Notes: generated from the sequence alone by a model not told the origin. Positions 53,130-63,785 are shown, numbered from the stretch's first letter. The stretch: DNA of 64,000 nt from Hymenobacter profundi (GCF_019334315.1 NZ_JAHWGL010000001.1:62001-126000), one strand, 5' to 3'. Made by a program: numbers and translations.

Positions 53130-53996
53130 ATGAAAAAGCTTTTGCTCGTGCTGGGCGTGGTGGTAGGGGCCGGTTTGGCTCCTACCCTTTCCCAGGCCCA
53201 GACTACCCCCACCCCCGATACCACCCGCACGCAGCAGGCCAAGCCCCAGCTGAACACAGCCCCGCCCGGTGCGCCCGCGCGGCAGGCGCCAGCCCCTACT
53301 CCCGCGCCAGCCCGCGGCTACGAGGTAACCACGCCGGCCCCTACCCCGGCTACGCCCACGCCGCAGCCGGGCGTGCCAGCCGACCAGCCCGGCGCGCCCG
53401 TATACCGGCCGAACCCCAACAGTCCGTCGGGGTTGGAGTTCCCGCCGGGTAGCCGGGCCAGCGAGCAGCCCAAGCCTTTGCGGCGCTATTTTGTATACAG
53501 CAACTTTGGGTTGGGTTACAGCAGTTTCTATGGAGATGGTCAATTTAATATTGGGGTTGCTCCCGCTATTGGCTACCGGGTGTCAGAACGCTTTGCCATT
53601 GGGCCGGGTATCAGCTATAGTTACATTAGTGCCAACTATTCGGCCCTAACACAGTCTGTGAATGGCTACCCCGCTAAGATTCACTACCACAACGTCGGAG
53701 TGAAAGGGTTTGCACAGTTCATCGTGTACAAGCAATTCTTTCTGCATGGTGAATACGAGGTAACCCAGCTAAATGCAACAGCTACTGATTCAAATGGCAG
53801 AATCAGCAAAGGGCATCAGGTAGCCAATACCTTGTTGGGCGGTGCTGGCTACCGCACCCAGCTTGGCGACCGTTTTGCGGCGGACATTGTGATATTATAC
53901 AACTTCAATGATGGCCTTGATAGTGGCGGGTATCGCAACTCTCCCTACGGGCAGCCCGAAATCCGATTCAACTTCCTGTTCGACATCGGAAAATAG
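53130..53996 (+). CDS. outer-membrane beta-barrel protein with Pro-rich linker (mirror copy)
   Basis: 288 residues, identical to 13197-14063: signal peptide, Pro/Thr linker and C-terminal barrel. ATG 53130. Confidence 0.85.
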   Translation: MKKLLLVLGVVVGAGLAPTLSQAQTTPTPDTTRTQQAKPQLNTAPPGAPARQAPAPTPAPARGYEVTTPAPTPATPTPQPGVPADQPGAPVYRPNPNSPSGLEFPPGSRASEQPKPLRRYFVYSNFGLGYSSFYGDGQFNIGVAPAIGYRVSERFAIGPGISYSYISANYSALTQSVNGYPAKIHYHNVGVKGFAQFIVYKQFFLHGEYEVTQLNATATDSNGRISKGHQVANTLLGGAGYRTQLGDRFAADIVILYNFNDGLDSGGYRNSPYGQPEIRFNFLFDIGK

Positions 53997-54014
53997 TCTT
54001 TCCCGATGCCGAGC

Positions 54015-54062
54015 AAACACAAAAAGGCCGCTCCCGATATCGGGAGCGGCCTTTTTGTGTTT
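54015..54062. terminator. 48-bp perfect palindromic terminator (mirror copy)
   Basis: Same perfect palindrome as 13131-13178. Confidence 0.9.
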
Positions 54063-54088
54063 TCAGACGAGCAGCTTGTGCGCAAATG

Positions 54089-54244
54089 CTACACAGAGCT
54101 GCCGCGGATCAGACGCAGCAATACAGCAATGATGGCAATAACCAGCAGCACGTGAATGATGCTACCGCTTACGAAACCTCCGAAGAAGCTAATGGCCCAA
54201 ATGATGACCAAAACAACGGCGATGATATACAACAGATTTCCCAT
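54089..54244 (-). CDS. 51-residue membrane peptide, lmo0937-like (mirror copy)
   Basis: Start ATG at 54244, stop at 54089. Identical to 12949-13104, a two-helix hairpin. Confidence 0.8.
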   Translation of the reverse strand: MGNLLYIIAVVLVIIWAISFFGGFVSGSIIHVLLVIAIIAVLLRLIRGSSV

Positions 54245-54600
54245 GGTGGTGGAGTTAAGTTAGGGATGAATGAAGGGAGAGAGAAACACTAGGCAATCTG
54301 TCTGTTCCTGATTGGTAGCAAGAGTAAAACAGGTGCTTGTGGTCTTGTACGGGTACTTTCCCTGGAAGGATATATGCTGAAAAGAAAATTTTTTATTGCG
54401 AGAGTGCAACTACTATTTTTTGGCTGCTTGTTCGCCCCTACCATGCCTGCTACCTCCCTACTACAAGGTGGACCGGTATTTCCCGTAATTTAGCGGGCAA
54501 AGGAGGCCGGCTCACTCAGCCCTTACAGCAATTACTGCTCTGATGGGCAACTGCTTGACTTACTTGGCTCACCTCATTTTTCCCACCCACTTCTCACACT
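54245..54600. other. 356-bp divergent intergenic region (mirror copy)
   Basis: Mirror of 12593-12948. Presumed promoters of the membrane peptide and dehydrogenase copies; nothing else is recognised. Confidence 0.6.
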
Positions 54601-55491
54601 ATGTTGCAAGTTGCCGTTATTGGCTCGGGCACGATGGGCAACGGCATTGCCCACGTTTTTGCCCAGCACGGATTTTCAGTTCATCTGATTGATATCAACC
54701 AGCCCGCACTAGACAAGGCGCTGGGCACCATTGGCAAAAACCTCGACCGCCAAGTAGCCAAAGGCACCCTCGCCGAGACCGATAAAACCGATACGCTCGG
54801 GCGCATCACCACCTTTACGTCCCTACCCGACGGCGTGCGCAACGCCCAGCTGGTAGTGGAAGCCGCCACCGAAAACGAGGCCCTGAAGCTGCAAATCTTC
54901 CGCGACCTAGACCAGCACGCGCCCGCCGAGGCCATTCTGGCCAGCAATACTTCGTCGATTTCCATCACCAAAATTGCGGCCGCCACCCAGCGCCCCCAGC
55001 AGGTGATTGGCATGCACTTTATGAACCCCGTGCCGGTGATGAAGCTGGTAGAGGTGATTCGGGGCTACGCTACCTCCGACGAGGTGACGGCGCAGGTGAT
55101 GGACCTTGCGCGCCAGTTGGAGAAAACGCCCACGGAGGTGAACGACTACCCCGGCTTTGTAGCCAACCGCATTCTGATGCCGATGATCAACGAGGCCATC
55201 TATTCGCTGTTTGAGGGCGTGGCTGGCGTAGAGGAAATCGATACGGTGATGAAGCTGGGCATGGCTCACCCCATGGGCCCGCTGCAACTCGCCGACTTTA
55301 TCGGGTTGGACGTGTGCCTGGCCATTCTGCGGGTACTGCACGACGGCCTGGGCAACCCCAAATACGCGCCCTGCCCCCTACTGGTGAATATGGTAATGGC
55401 CGGCCGACTCGGCGTGAAATCGGGCGAAGGCTTCTACACGTGGAGCCATGGCACCAAGGAGCTGGTAGTAGCCGAGCGTTTTCGCAAGTAG
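54601..55491 (+). CDS. 3-hydroxybutyryl-CoA / 3-hydroxyacyl-CoA dehydrogenase (mirror copy)
   Basis: 296 residues, identical to 11702-12592, with GSGTMGNGIA at 8-17. ATG 54601. Confidence 0.93.
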   Translation: MLQVAVIGSGTMGNGIAHVFAQHGFSVHLIDINQPALDKALGTIGKNLDRQVAKGTLAETDKTDTLGRITTFTSLPDGVRNAQLVVEAATENEALKLQIFRDLDQHAPAEAILASNTSSISITKIAAATQRPQQVIGMHFMNPVPVMKLVEVIRGYATSDEVTAQVMDLARQLEKTPTEVNDYPGFVANRILMPMINEAIYSLFEGVAGVEEIDTVMKLGMAHPMGPLQLADFIGLDVCLAILRVLHDGLGNPKYAPCPLLVNMVMAGRLGVKSGEGFYTWSHGTKELVVAERFRK

Positions 55492-55577
55492 CTCGGTCGT
55501 GCCGCCTACCCTGTTCAAAAATTTATAGGGTAGGCGGTAGTGGCGCCCGCCCCCAAAATTACAACCCCGGTAAATCT

Positions 55578-55622
55578 GCCCGGCCCGCCGCCGACGTATA
55601 CATAGTCGACGGCGGGCCGGGC
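55578..55622 (+). terminator. terminator of the dehydrogenase gene (mirror copy)
   Basis: GC-rich 18-bp stem followed by TATTTTTAAG on this strand. Confidence 0.8.
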
Positions 55623-55707
55623 TATTTTTAAGCTGCATAAAATGAGCCCAATATAGCTTCTGGGCCGTGTAGTTAAACTTTTTTACCTGAAATTTCCTTT
55701 CTATCGT

Positions 55708-56358
55708 ATGATCAAGCTGCTTACTACCGCGCTCCTGCTGTTGAGCTTCTGCTACGGCAGCCTCGCCCAAAGCAAAGCGGTTAAACCCTCTACCAAGACA
55801 ACCAAGAAAATGGAATTAGCAACATTTGGCGCCGGCTGCTTCTGGTGCACCGAGGCCGTTTTTCAGGACCTCGAAGGTGTGGAAAAAGTGGAATCGGGCT
55901 ATGCCGGCGGGCGCATCGCCAACCCTACCTATAAGGAAGTATGCTCGGGCCTGACAGGCCACGCTGAAGTCATCAACATCACCTACGACCCCGGCAAAAT
56001 CAGCTTCAAGGAGTTGCTGGAAATATTCTGGAAAACCCACGATCCTACTACCCTCAACCGCCAGGGCAACGACGTGGGCACGCAGTACCGCTCGGTGGTG
56101 TACTACCACAACGACGAGCAAAAGCAACTAGCTGAGGAGTATAAGAAGAAGCTCAACGACGCTCACGCTTTCCCCAACCCCGTGGTAACGGAAATTAGCG
56201 CTGCGCCTACCTTCTACAAGGCCGAAAACTATCACCAGGACTACTATAACCTGAACGGCACCCAGCCTTATTGCCAGTTTGTAGTGAAACCGAAAGTAGA
56301 CAAGGTGAAAGCCGTATTTGGCGATAAGCTGAAGAAAACCGCTTCGGCAACTAAGTAG
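55708..56358 (+). CDS. msrA: exported peptide-methionine (S)-S-oxide reductase (mirror copy)
   Basis: 216 residues, identical to 10835-11485, with signal peptide and GAGCFWC (Cys44). ATG 55708. Confidence 0.95.
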   Translation: MIKLLTTALLLLSFCYGSLAQSKAVKPSTKTTKKMELATFGAGCFWCTEAVFQDLEGVEKVESGYAGGRIANPTYKEVCSGLTGHAEVINITYDPGKISFKELLEIFWKTHDPTTLNRQGNDVGTQYRSVVYYHNDEQKQLAEEYKKKLNDAHAFPNPVVTEISAAPTFYKAENYHQDYYNLNGTQPYCQFVVKPKVDKVKAVFGDKLKKTASATK

Positions 56359-56529
56359 GTCTGAACCACGGATTCGCTCGGATGTTAAGGATTACGCGGA
56401 TTTTGTGGATCAGTATAAAACAAAAAGAGCTTGCCAAATGGCAAGCTCTTTTTGTTTTGGTTCGGTTGCTTGTGGTCGTACACGAAATCCAGATAATCCT
56501 CAACATCTGAGCGAATCCGTGGTTCAGAC
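56359..56529. repeat. GTCTGAACCACGGATTCG-type inverted repeat (mirror copy)
   Basis: Mirror of 10664-10834. It again runs from the msrA stop to the dapD stop. Confidence 0.8.
56417..56458. terminator. bidirectional terminator, dapD / msrA (mirror copy)
   Basis: Same 20-bp perfect stem as 10735-10776. Confidence 0.85.
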
Positions 56530-57354
56530 GGCCACGTTGTGCTCGCGCAAAGCGTCGTTCAACGACGTTTTCAAGTCCGTGCTGGGCTTGCGCTGGCCGA
56601 TGATGAGGGCGCAAGGCACCTGGTACTCGCCAGCGGGGAACTGCTTGGTGTAGGAACCAGGAATGACCACCGAACGAGCCGGTACCATGCCTTTGTACTC
56701 CTTAGGCTCAGAGCCCGTTACGTCGATGATTTTGGTGCTGCCGGTGATGGTAACGCCTGCGCCGATAACGGCTTCTTTGCCGATGTGGCAGCCTTCTACC
56801 AGAATGCTACGCGAGCCGATGAAGGCACCGTCTTCCACAATTACCGGAGCGGCTTGCACGGGTTCTAGCACACCGCCAATGCCCACGCCGCCGCTCAGGT
56901 GCACGCCCGCGCCAATTTGCGCGCACGAGCCTACCGTGGCCCAGGTATCCACCATGGTGCCCTCGCCTACCCACGCACCGATGTTGGTGTAGCTGGGCAT
57001 CAGAATAACGCCGGGAGCCAGGTAGGCGCCGTAGCGGGCCGTAGCGGGCGGTACCACGCGCACGCCTTGGCCGGCATAATCGGTCTTGAGGCGCATTTTA
57101 TCGCGGTACTCGAAGGGCGTCAGCTCGATGGTTTCCATCTGCTGAATGGGGAAGTACAGGATAACGGACTTCTTCACCCAGTCGTTTACCTGCCACTCGC
57201 CGTCTTTGCCTTCGATGGGCTGCGCCACGCGCAGACGGCCCTTGTCCAGCTCTTCGATCACAGCGTGAATGGCGTCGGTGGTGGCAGCTTGCTGCAACAG
57301 GCTGCGGTCGGCCCAGGCGGCTTCAATGATAGTTTGCAGTTCGGAAGTATTCAT
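56524..57354 (-). CDS. dapD: tetrahydrodipicolinate N-succinyltransferase (mirror copy)
   Basis: 276 residues from ATG 57354, identical to 9839-10669, with the hexapeptide beta-helix intact. Confidence 0.96.
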   Translation of the reverse strand: MNTSELQTIIEAAWADRSLLQQAATTDAIHAVIEELDKGRLRVAQPIEGKDGEWQVNDWVKKSVILYFPIQQMETIELTPFEYRDKMRLKTDYAGQGVRVVPPATARYGAYLAPGVILMPSYTNIGAWVGEGTMVDTWATVGSCAQIGAGVHLSGGVGIGGVLEPVQAAPVIVEDGAFIGSRSILVEGCHIGKEAVIGAGVTITGSTKIIDVTGSEPKEYKGMVPARSVVIPGSYTKQFPAGEYQVPCALIIGQRKPSTDLKTSLNDALREHNVAV

Positions 57355-57459
57355 ATCAATTTTTGAAAACGGAATGAGCGGCAAAACTAGCGCCGGCGGT
57401 GGTTATGTTCCCAATGCCCGACCGGAAAACATTCGGGCTGCGGGTTTCCTACCCGTTCC

Positions 57460-58968
57460 CTACCGCTCCAGTTTAAAGCCTGCTTCCCGCGCCGGGCGCT
57501 GGTCGCGGTTGGCTACCTGCCAGCCGGTGAGGTACATCCACTGCGTCATTTTAGTGAGCTTGGGGTAGTCGATACGGCTGGCTTCGTCTTTGGGCGTGTG
57601 GTAGTCGATGTGCAGCAGGGAGGTGTACATCACGGCCGGAATGCCCAAGCGGGCGTAGGGCAGGTGGTCGGAGCGGAAGTACCAGCCCTCGGGGTGGGTG
57701 GCTTTGTCCCACTCAGTATCGAGCTTGAACTTGGGCCCAGCCTGGTTGGCGGCCAGGGCTATATCCACCAGGTCTTGAGAGTTGCGGTGGGGCGGCGTAG
57801 AGCCTAGCAGGGCGGCACTATCGGGGTCGTTGCGGCCCATCATCTCGGCGTTCAGCACGGCCACAATCGACTCCTGCGGCACGGTAGGATTAGCCGAGTA
57901 GTAGCGCGAGCCCAGCAAACCCCGCTCCTCGGCGCCGTGGTACACAAACAAGGCCGAGCGACGGGCGGGCTGCTGCTTGAAGGCCCGCATGATAGCCAGC
58001 AACGCCGCGCAGCCGGTAGCGTTGTCGTCGGCGCCGTTGTAGATGGAGTCGCCGGCTACGGGGGCGCGGGCGCCGTCGTGGTCTTGGTGGGTGCTGAAGA
58101 GCACGTATTCCTTTTTCAGTTGCGCATCGGTGCCGGGCATCTTGGCCACAATGTTCACCGAGGGGTAGGCGAAAGTTTCCACTTTCAGCTCGGTGCTGAA
58201 CTGCTGGCCGGCTTGCTGCACCCAGCCTAGGGCATTGGCGGGCAGCCACACCACAGGCGTTTGGTCGGCTGGCACCTTCACGTTGGCGTCGCCGGGCAGA
58301 CCGTAGCGGCCCCGCTCGAAGATGTGGCTCCAGTGGTCGTAAATAGCCTGAGCCTTCTCATCAGACACAAATACCACGGCCACGGCACCTGCCTTGGTTA
58401 GCTCGGCGGCCTGGTCGCGCAGTTTGGCAAACAGGTAGCGCCGGTAGCTGATGCCATCGGTGGGCGCCCCGGAAATCTGCAAGGCCACGGCTTTGCCCTT
58501 CACGTCTACCTTCCCTACCTCGGCCGGCGTGGCCGTACCCACAAAGACTAATGGGGCCGTGATGCTGGCGTTGGTAGGTGCTACAATCACGGCATCGTGG
58601 TTGGGCCGGAGCTGGTGAGAGCCGATGCGGAGCGTGCTGGCGGACGTGAGGCGGGTGCGCTGGAGCTGAAAAAACTGGAAATATGTACCGTCGTCGCCGG
58701 CCGGCTCTAGGCCAATGGCGCGTATTTGCTCGGCTATCCAGGCAGAGGCGCGTAGCTCGTCGAGGGTGCCGCCTTCCCTACCCCGGTACTTGTCGTCGGC
58801 CAGCACATACAGGTCGCGCTTGATGTCGGCTTCGCGGATGGCGGCTTCGGCTTTGGGAGCTTTGGTGGTCAATTGACGGACTTTTTTCTGGGCTGTGGCA
58901 GCGTGTGGGGCCGTGAGCGTGAGGCCTAGCAGCAGGCAGCTCATGGCAGCTTTGTGCGTGATGTTCAT
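57460..58968 (-). CDS. exported M28-family zinc aminopeptidase (mirror copy)
   Basis: 502 residues, identical to 8225-9733. Signal peptide, PA insert and all zinc ligands (FSTHQDHDG, GADDNATG, GAEERG) are present. Confidence 0.93.
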   Translation of the reverse strand: MNITHKAAMSCLLLGLTLTAPHAATAQKKVRQLTTKAPKAEAAIREADIKRDLYVLADDKYRGREGGTLDELRASAWIAEQIRAIGLEPAGDDGTYFQFFQLQRTRLTSASTLRIGSHQLRPNHDAVIVAPTNASITAPLVFVGTATPAEVGKVDVKGKAVALQISGAPTDGISYRRYLFAKLRDQAAELTKAGAVAVVFVSDEKAQAIYDHWSHIFERGRYGLPGDANVKVPADQTPVVWLPANALGWVQQAGQQFSTELKVETFAYPSVNIVAKMPGTDAQLKKEYVLFSTHQDHDGARAPVAGDSIYNGADDNATGCAALLAIMRAFKQQPARRSALFVYHGAEERGLLGSRYYSANPTVPQESIVAVLNAEMMGRNDPDSAALLGSTPPHRNSQDLVDIALAANQAGPKFKLDTEWDKATHPEGWYFRSDHLPYARLGIPAVMYTSLLHIDYHTPKDEASRIDYPKLTKMTQWMYLTGWQVANRDQRPAREAGFKLER

Positions 58969-59043
58969 GCGGAGGAGAGAATAGATAAATAGATGCGGAA
59001 GGCTATGATAGAGAAAAGAAACCAGTTTGTCAGGCTAGGGATT

Positions 59044-59086
59044 GTCTGAACTACGGATTCAGACTCCTCGCTACGCTCAGAATGAC
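59044..59086. repeat. half copy of GTCATTC(C/T)GAG-type repeat (mirror copy)
   Basis: Mirror of 8107-8149, upstream of the glycosyltransferase start. Confidence 0.7.
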
Positions 59087-59140
59087 AAATACGCTTACCC
59101 TTTCAAACCCGCCCTAAAACCGGCATCTTTGGCCCCAACG

Positions 59141-60283
59141 ATGCCGCCTACTACGATCCTACTTGCCTCCGTCCTTAAGCCCCTCGACGACACCCGTATG
59201 TTCGGGAAGTTTGGCCGTACGCTGGCTGAGCGGCTCGGGATACAGGTGCACGTAGCCGGCCGCCGCGCTCCGCACCCACCCGGTGCGCCAACTAACCTGC
59301 ACACCCACGAGCTGCTGGCCGGCTCGCGCCTGAGTTGGCAGCGCCTAGCCGCGCAGTGGCGCTACTGGCAATTGTTGCGTCAGCTACGACCACAGTTGGT
59401 ATTCGTGCACGCGCCAGAGCTGCTCCCGCTCACGCGGCTATGGTGCAGCCAGGGTAGGGAGCGTCATTTTATATATGATGTGCGGGAAAACTACGCCCTC
59501 AACATCCTGACCCAGCAGGTCTACCCGCATGTACTGCGGCAGCTGCTGGCCAAGTTGGTGCGCCGCATCGAAACGGCAGCGACACGGCGGGCCGCTGCCC
59601 TGGTGCTGGCCGAACGCAGCTACGCCGAGGAGCTACCCTTTGCCACACTCAACAACTCGGTTATTCTGGAAAACAAGTACCAGCCGCCACCCAACGAGCC
59701 TGCTTCTGCCGCGCCGCACGCCCTACCCATGCTCCCGGCACCGCTGGAACTGCTGTACTCCGGCACCATTTCGGAGCTGAATGGCGTGTTCGACGCCATT
59801 GCCTTCACGCACGCATTCAGGCAGGTATGGCCCACGGCCCGCCTCACCATCATCGGCTTTTGCCAGCAGCCGGAGGTGCTGCGCCGCCTGCAACAAGCCG
59901 TGACGGCGGCCCCCGAGGCATTGACGCTGCTTGGCGGCGACCAGCTCGTGCCGCACCGCGAGGTGGTTCGGGTCATCCAGCGTAGCCACCTGGGACTGTT
60001 GCCCTACCAGCCTCACCCGAGTAGCTGGCGTTGCGTGCCCACTAAACTGTTTGAGTACGCTGCCCACGGCCTCCCCATGCTGCTACCCTACAATGCGCTG
60101 TGGCTGGCCGCAACGCAGGCATACACGGCGGCCCTACCCTGCGCAGATTTCGCGCAGCCCAACGCAACCGCTTTAGCAGCCGATCTGCGGGCAACTCGTT
60201 TCTACCCTCATGGCATTCCTACGGATGTATTCTGGGCTTCGGAAGCGGCAAAATTGTGGTCCGTAGTAGATGCTATCCGGTAA
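59141..60283 (+). CDS. glycosyltransferase, GT4/GT-B type (mirror copy)
   Basis: 380 residues from ATG 59141, identical to 6910-8052. fabH follows on the same strand. Confidence 0.85.
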   Translation: MPPTTILLASVLKPLDDTRMFGKFGRTLAERLGIQVHVAGRRAPHPPGAPTNLHTHELLAGSRLSWQRLAAQWRYWQLLRQLRPQLVFVHAPELLPLTRLWCSQGRERHFIYDVRENYALNILTQQVYPHVLRQLLAKLVRRIETAATRRAAALVLAERSYAEELPFATLNNSVILENKYQPPPNEPASAAPHALPMLPAPLELLYSGTISELNGVFDAIAFTHAFRQVWPTARLTIIGFCQQPEVLRRLQQAVTAAPEALTLLGGDQLVPHREVVRVIQRSHLGLLPYQPHPSSWRCVPTKLFEYAAHGLPMLLPYNALWLAATQAYTAALPCADFAQPNATALAADLRATRFYPHGIPTDVFWASEAAKLWSVVDAIR

Positions 60284-60385
60284 CTACCGACCTTCGCGAC
60301 CCGTTTGCATAATAGGGTCGGCGTTTTTTTTACCTTCGACCACCTGTTTTCTTTGTTTCGCTGCCCACCCAAACTCTCTCCCCCT

Positions 60386-61396
60386 ATGTCTACTCTGCGT
60401 TATTCTGAAATTGCCGGCGTCGGTCACTATGTACCCGAGCGTGTGGTGACCAATGCCGACATTGAACAGCTCATGGAAACCACCGATGCCTGGATTCAGG
60501 AGCGCACGGGCATCAAGGAGCGGCGCTGGTTTACGGAAGGCGTAGACACCACCGCCAACATGGGCGCCAAAGCCGCCCGCCGGGCTCTAGAAGCCGCCGG
60601 CCTCACCCCCGACGATGTGCAGCTCATCGTGTTTGCTACCCTCTCTCCCGACTACTTTTTCCCTGGCTCGGGGGTGCTGTTGCAGCGCGAGCTGGGTATG
60701 AAAGAAGCTACCCCGGCGTTCGACGTGCGCAACCAGTGTTCGGGCTTCATCTACTCGCTTTCCATGGCTGATCAGTTCATCAAGACCGGCATGTATGATA
60801 CGGTACTGGTGGTAGGCTCCGAAATTCACTCCTCGGGCCTCGATAAATCGACGCGTGGGCGGGCTGTATCCGTTATTTTTGGCGATGGCGCTGGCGCCGT
60901 GGTACTGCGTCCCAGCACCCAGGAAGGCCACGGCATCCTGAGCACCCACCTGCACTCCCAGGGCGAGCACGCCGAGGAGCTGATTGTGAAAGAGCCCGGC
61001 TCGAACCGCGAAGGCCGCGTAGATTACGCCATTGCCCATGAGCCCGATATGTACCCCTACATGAACGGCCAGAACGTGTTCAAGCACGCTGTAGTGCGCT
61101 TTCCGCAGGTCATCAAGGAAGCACTGGACCAGAATGGCATGCAGCCTCAGGACATCGATATGCTGATCCCGCACCAAGCCAACCTGCGCATTACGCAGTA
61201 CGTGCAGCAGAAAATGGGTTTATCGGACGATAAAATCTTCAGCAACATTCAGCGTTACGGTAATACTACCGCCGCTTCTATTCCAATTGCGCTGAGCGAA
61301 GCCGTACAAGAAGGCAAAGTAAAGCGCGGCGATTTGGTTTGCCTGGCTGCCTTCGGCTCCGGCTTCACCTGGGCATCGGCTCTGATTAAGTGGTAA
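60386..61396 (+). CDS. fabH: 3-oxoacyl-ACP synthase III (mirror copy)
   Basis: 336 residues from ATG 60386, identical to 5797-6807. Cys118, the LIPHQAN His and the GNTTAAS Asn are intact. Confidence 0.95.
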   Translation: MSTLRYSEIAGVGHYVPERVVTNADIEQLMETTDAWIQERTGIKERRWFTEGVDTTANMGAKAARRALEAAGLTPDDVQLIVFATLSPDYFFPGSGVLLQRELGMKEATPAFDVRNQCSGFIYSLSMADQFIKTGMYDTVLVVGSEIHSSGLDKSTRGRAVSVIFGDGAGAVVLRPSTQEGHGILSTHLHSQGEHAEELIVKEPGSNREGRVDYAIAHEPDMYPYMNGQNVFKHAVVRFPQVIKEALDQNGMQPQDIDMLIPHQANLRITQYVQQKMGLSDDKIFSNIQRYGNTTAASIPIALSEAVQEGKVKRGDLVCLAAFGSGFTWASALIKW

Positions 61397-61434
61397 ATCA
61401 TCACCTGTTAGCTTGGCTGTCATCTCGAACCGTA

Positions 61435-61545
61435 CCCTCTGTCATCCTGAGAGGAGCGAAGGACCTTCTCACGCGTGAACGATATTCGTAACAACGACTC
61501 GTTCAATTGCCATAAGGTACTTCGCAAGCTCAGGATGACAGAGGG
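61435..61545. repeat. dispersed hairpin repeat, TGTCATCCTGAG family (mirror copy)
   Basis: Mirror of 5648-5758. Read base by base, it shows no change, unlike the copy at 41046. Confidence 0.85.
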
Positions 61546-61626
61546 ACGGGTTTAAGCTAACAGACAGCCTATAATGACAGAACGAAAACTCACCTTTTCA
61601 CTATCCCACAATTTCACCATTTCCCC

Positions 61627-62286
61627 TTGCCTAGCTTCACCGAGGAAAATTACCTAAAGGCCATCTACAAACTCTCTGAAGCCGAGCCCGGTGTGGAGGT
61701 CAGCACCAACCGCATTGCGGAGGCGTTGCAAACGCGGGCGGCCTCGGTGACAGACATGCTGCGCCGCCTCGGGGAGAAAGGGTTGCTGGATTACCAGCGC
61801 TACCGGGGGGCTACCCTCACCCGCGAGGGTAGGCAGGTGGCCTTGCTCACTATTCGGCGGCACCGGCTGTGGGAAGTGTTTCTAGTCCAAACGCTGGGCT
61901 TCAACTGGGACGAGGTGCACGAGGTAGCCGAGGAAATGGAACATTTGCAGTCGCCCTTGCTGCTGCGCCGGCTCGACGAATTCTTGGGCTTCCCCCAACT
62001 CGACCCCCACGGCGACCCGATTCCGAGCGAGGATGGCGCCGTGCAGCGCCCCCGCAGCCGCCTAGTAGCCGACCTCACACCCGGCGAGCACGGCACCGTG
62101 GTAGCCGTGAAAGACACCTCACCTGCTTTCCTGCGTTACCTAGATAAGGTAGGCCTGAGCCTGGGCGCGCAGCTTGAAGTACTGGATAAGGTAGACTTTG
62201 ATAATTCGCTTGAAATCAGGGTTAACCAACAGCAAAAAGCATTGATTTCGGCGGAAGTAAGCCGCAATCTGATGGTGACGCAGTAG
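61627..62286 (+). CDS. DtxR/MntR-family repressor (mirror copy)
   Basis: 219 residues, identical to 4907-5566. The TTG start reads directly as TTGCCTAGCTTCACC at 61627. Confidence 0.9.
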   Translation: MPSFTEENYLKAIYKLSEAEPGVEVSTNRIAEALQTRAASVTDMLRRLGEKGLLDYQRYRGATLTREGRQVALLTIRRHRLWEVFLVQTLGFNWDEVHEVAEEMEHLQSPLLLRRLDEFLGFPQLDPHGDPIPSEDGAVQRPRSRLVADLTPGEHGTVVAVKDTSPAFLRYLDKVGLSLGAQLEVLDKVDFDNSLEIRVNQQQKALISAEVSRNLMVTQ

Positions 62287-62389
62287 GGGCAGTGCCCCCT
62301 TCTACCCTGTCTGGCGGCACGCTGCCTCCACAATCCGTGTTAGGGTAACATACGTATTTTTACGACCGAATTAGCTTAGATTTTTCTCC

Positions 62390-63781
62390 GTGGCTGCTTT
62401 CCTTCCCCCTACCCTTTCTGATACCATCATTGCCCTGTCGACGCCGCCGGGCGCGGGCGCCATTGCGGTGCTGCGCCTCTCTGGTCCGTCGGCCATTGGC
62501 ATTACGGACCTAGTGTTTCACGGCCATCAGCTGTCCGACCAGCGCGGCCACACGATGCACTATGGCACCATCCGCGACGAGGGTAGAATTATTGACGAGG
62601 TGGTGGTGTCGTTGTTTCGAGGACCGCGCTCCTACACCCGCGAGGATGTGGTGGAAATCAGCTGCCACGGCTCCAACTACATTGTGCAGCAGTTGCTGAT
62701 GCTGCTGGTGCGCTGCGGCGCCCGGCTAGCCGAGCCCGGCGAGTTCACCAAGCGGGCTTTTCTGCGTGGTGCCCTCGATCTGGCCCAGGCCGAAGCCGTG
62801 GCTGACCTCATTGCGGCCGACTCAGCCTTGTCGCACCAGGTAGCTATGCAGCAGATGCGCGGCGGCTTCTCGCGTGAGCTGCGCGACTTGCGGGCGCGGC
62901 TGGTGCAGTTTGCCTCGTTGCTGGAACTGGAGCTGGACTTTGGCGAAGAGGACGTAGAATTTGCCGACCGCACCGGTTTGGTGGCATTGAGCCAGGAAGT
63001 GCAGACGCTGGTGCGCAAGCTGCTGCGCTCGTTTGAGCTAGGCAACGTCATCAAAAACGGCGTAACCACCGTTATTGCCGGCCGTCCCAACGCGGGCAAG
63101 TCTACCCTCCTGAATGCCCTACTGCACGAGGAGCGCGCCATCGTATCGGCCATTGCCGGTACCACTCGCGACCTGATTGAGGATGAGGTAAGCATCGACG
63201 GCATCCGCTTCCGCTTTGTGGATACGGCCGGCCTGCGCGACACCACCGACGTGGTGGAATCCATTGGGGTAGAGCGCACTCGCCAGCGCGTATTGCAAGC
63301 GGCCGTTGTGTTGTATCTATTTGATATTACGAGCACTTCACCCGCGCAACTTGAAGCAGAGATTGAGGACCTGCGCCTACCCACCGGCGTGCCGGTAGTG
63401 GCCGTGGGCAACAAGCTCGACGTGGCTTCCGACGACGAAATCAGCACCTTCAGCGCCCGTCCCGATACCGTGCTTATTGCCGCCTCCCGCGGCGACGGTC
63501 TCGACGAGCTCCAAACGGCTTTGCTCGAGCACGTCCGCGGCGCCGGCCTCGACCGCACCGGCAGCAGCACCATCGTCACCAACCTGCGCCACGCCCGCAG
63601 CCTCGAAGCCACCATCGTGGCCCTTGATGCGGTGCTGGTAGGCCTTGCCACCGGCGCCGGTACCGAGCTGGTTGCCGCCGACCTGCGCCAGGCCCTAGCT
63701 GCGCTGGGCGAAATCACCGGTGAGATTTCCAACGACGACCTGCTGACCAGCATCTTCACGCAGTTTTGTATCGGGAAGTAG
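62390..63781 (+). CDS. mnmE: tRNA modification GTPase MnmE (mirror copy)
   Basis: 463 residues, identical to 3412-4803. GTG start at 62390 (CTCCGTGGCTGCTTTCC) and C-terminal CIGK are present. Confidence 0.96.
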   Translation: MAAFLPPTLSDTIIALSTPPGAGAIAVLRLSGPSAIGITDLVFHGHQLSDQRGHTMHYGTIRDEGRIIDEVVVSLFRGPRSYTREDVVEISCHGSNYIVQQLLMLLVRCGARLAEPGEFTKRAFLRGALDLAQAEAVADLIAADSALSHQVAMQQMRGGFSRELRDLRARLVQFASLLELELDFGEEDVEFADRTGLVALSQEVQTLVRKLLRSFELGNVIKNGVTTVIAGRPNAGKSTLLNALLHEERAIVSAIAGTTRDLIEDEVSIDGIRFRFVDTAGLRDTTDVVESIGVERTRQRVLQAAVVLYLFDITSTSPAQLEAEIEDLRLPTGVPVVAVGNKLDVASDDEISTFSARPDTVLIAASRGDGLDELQTALLEHVRGAGLDRTGSSTIVTNLRHARSLEATIVALDAVLVGLATGAGTELVAADLRQALAALGEITGEISNDDLLTSIFTQFCIGK

Positions 63782-63785
63782 TGGC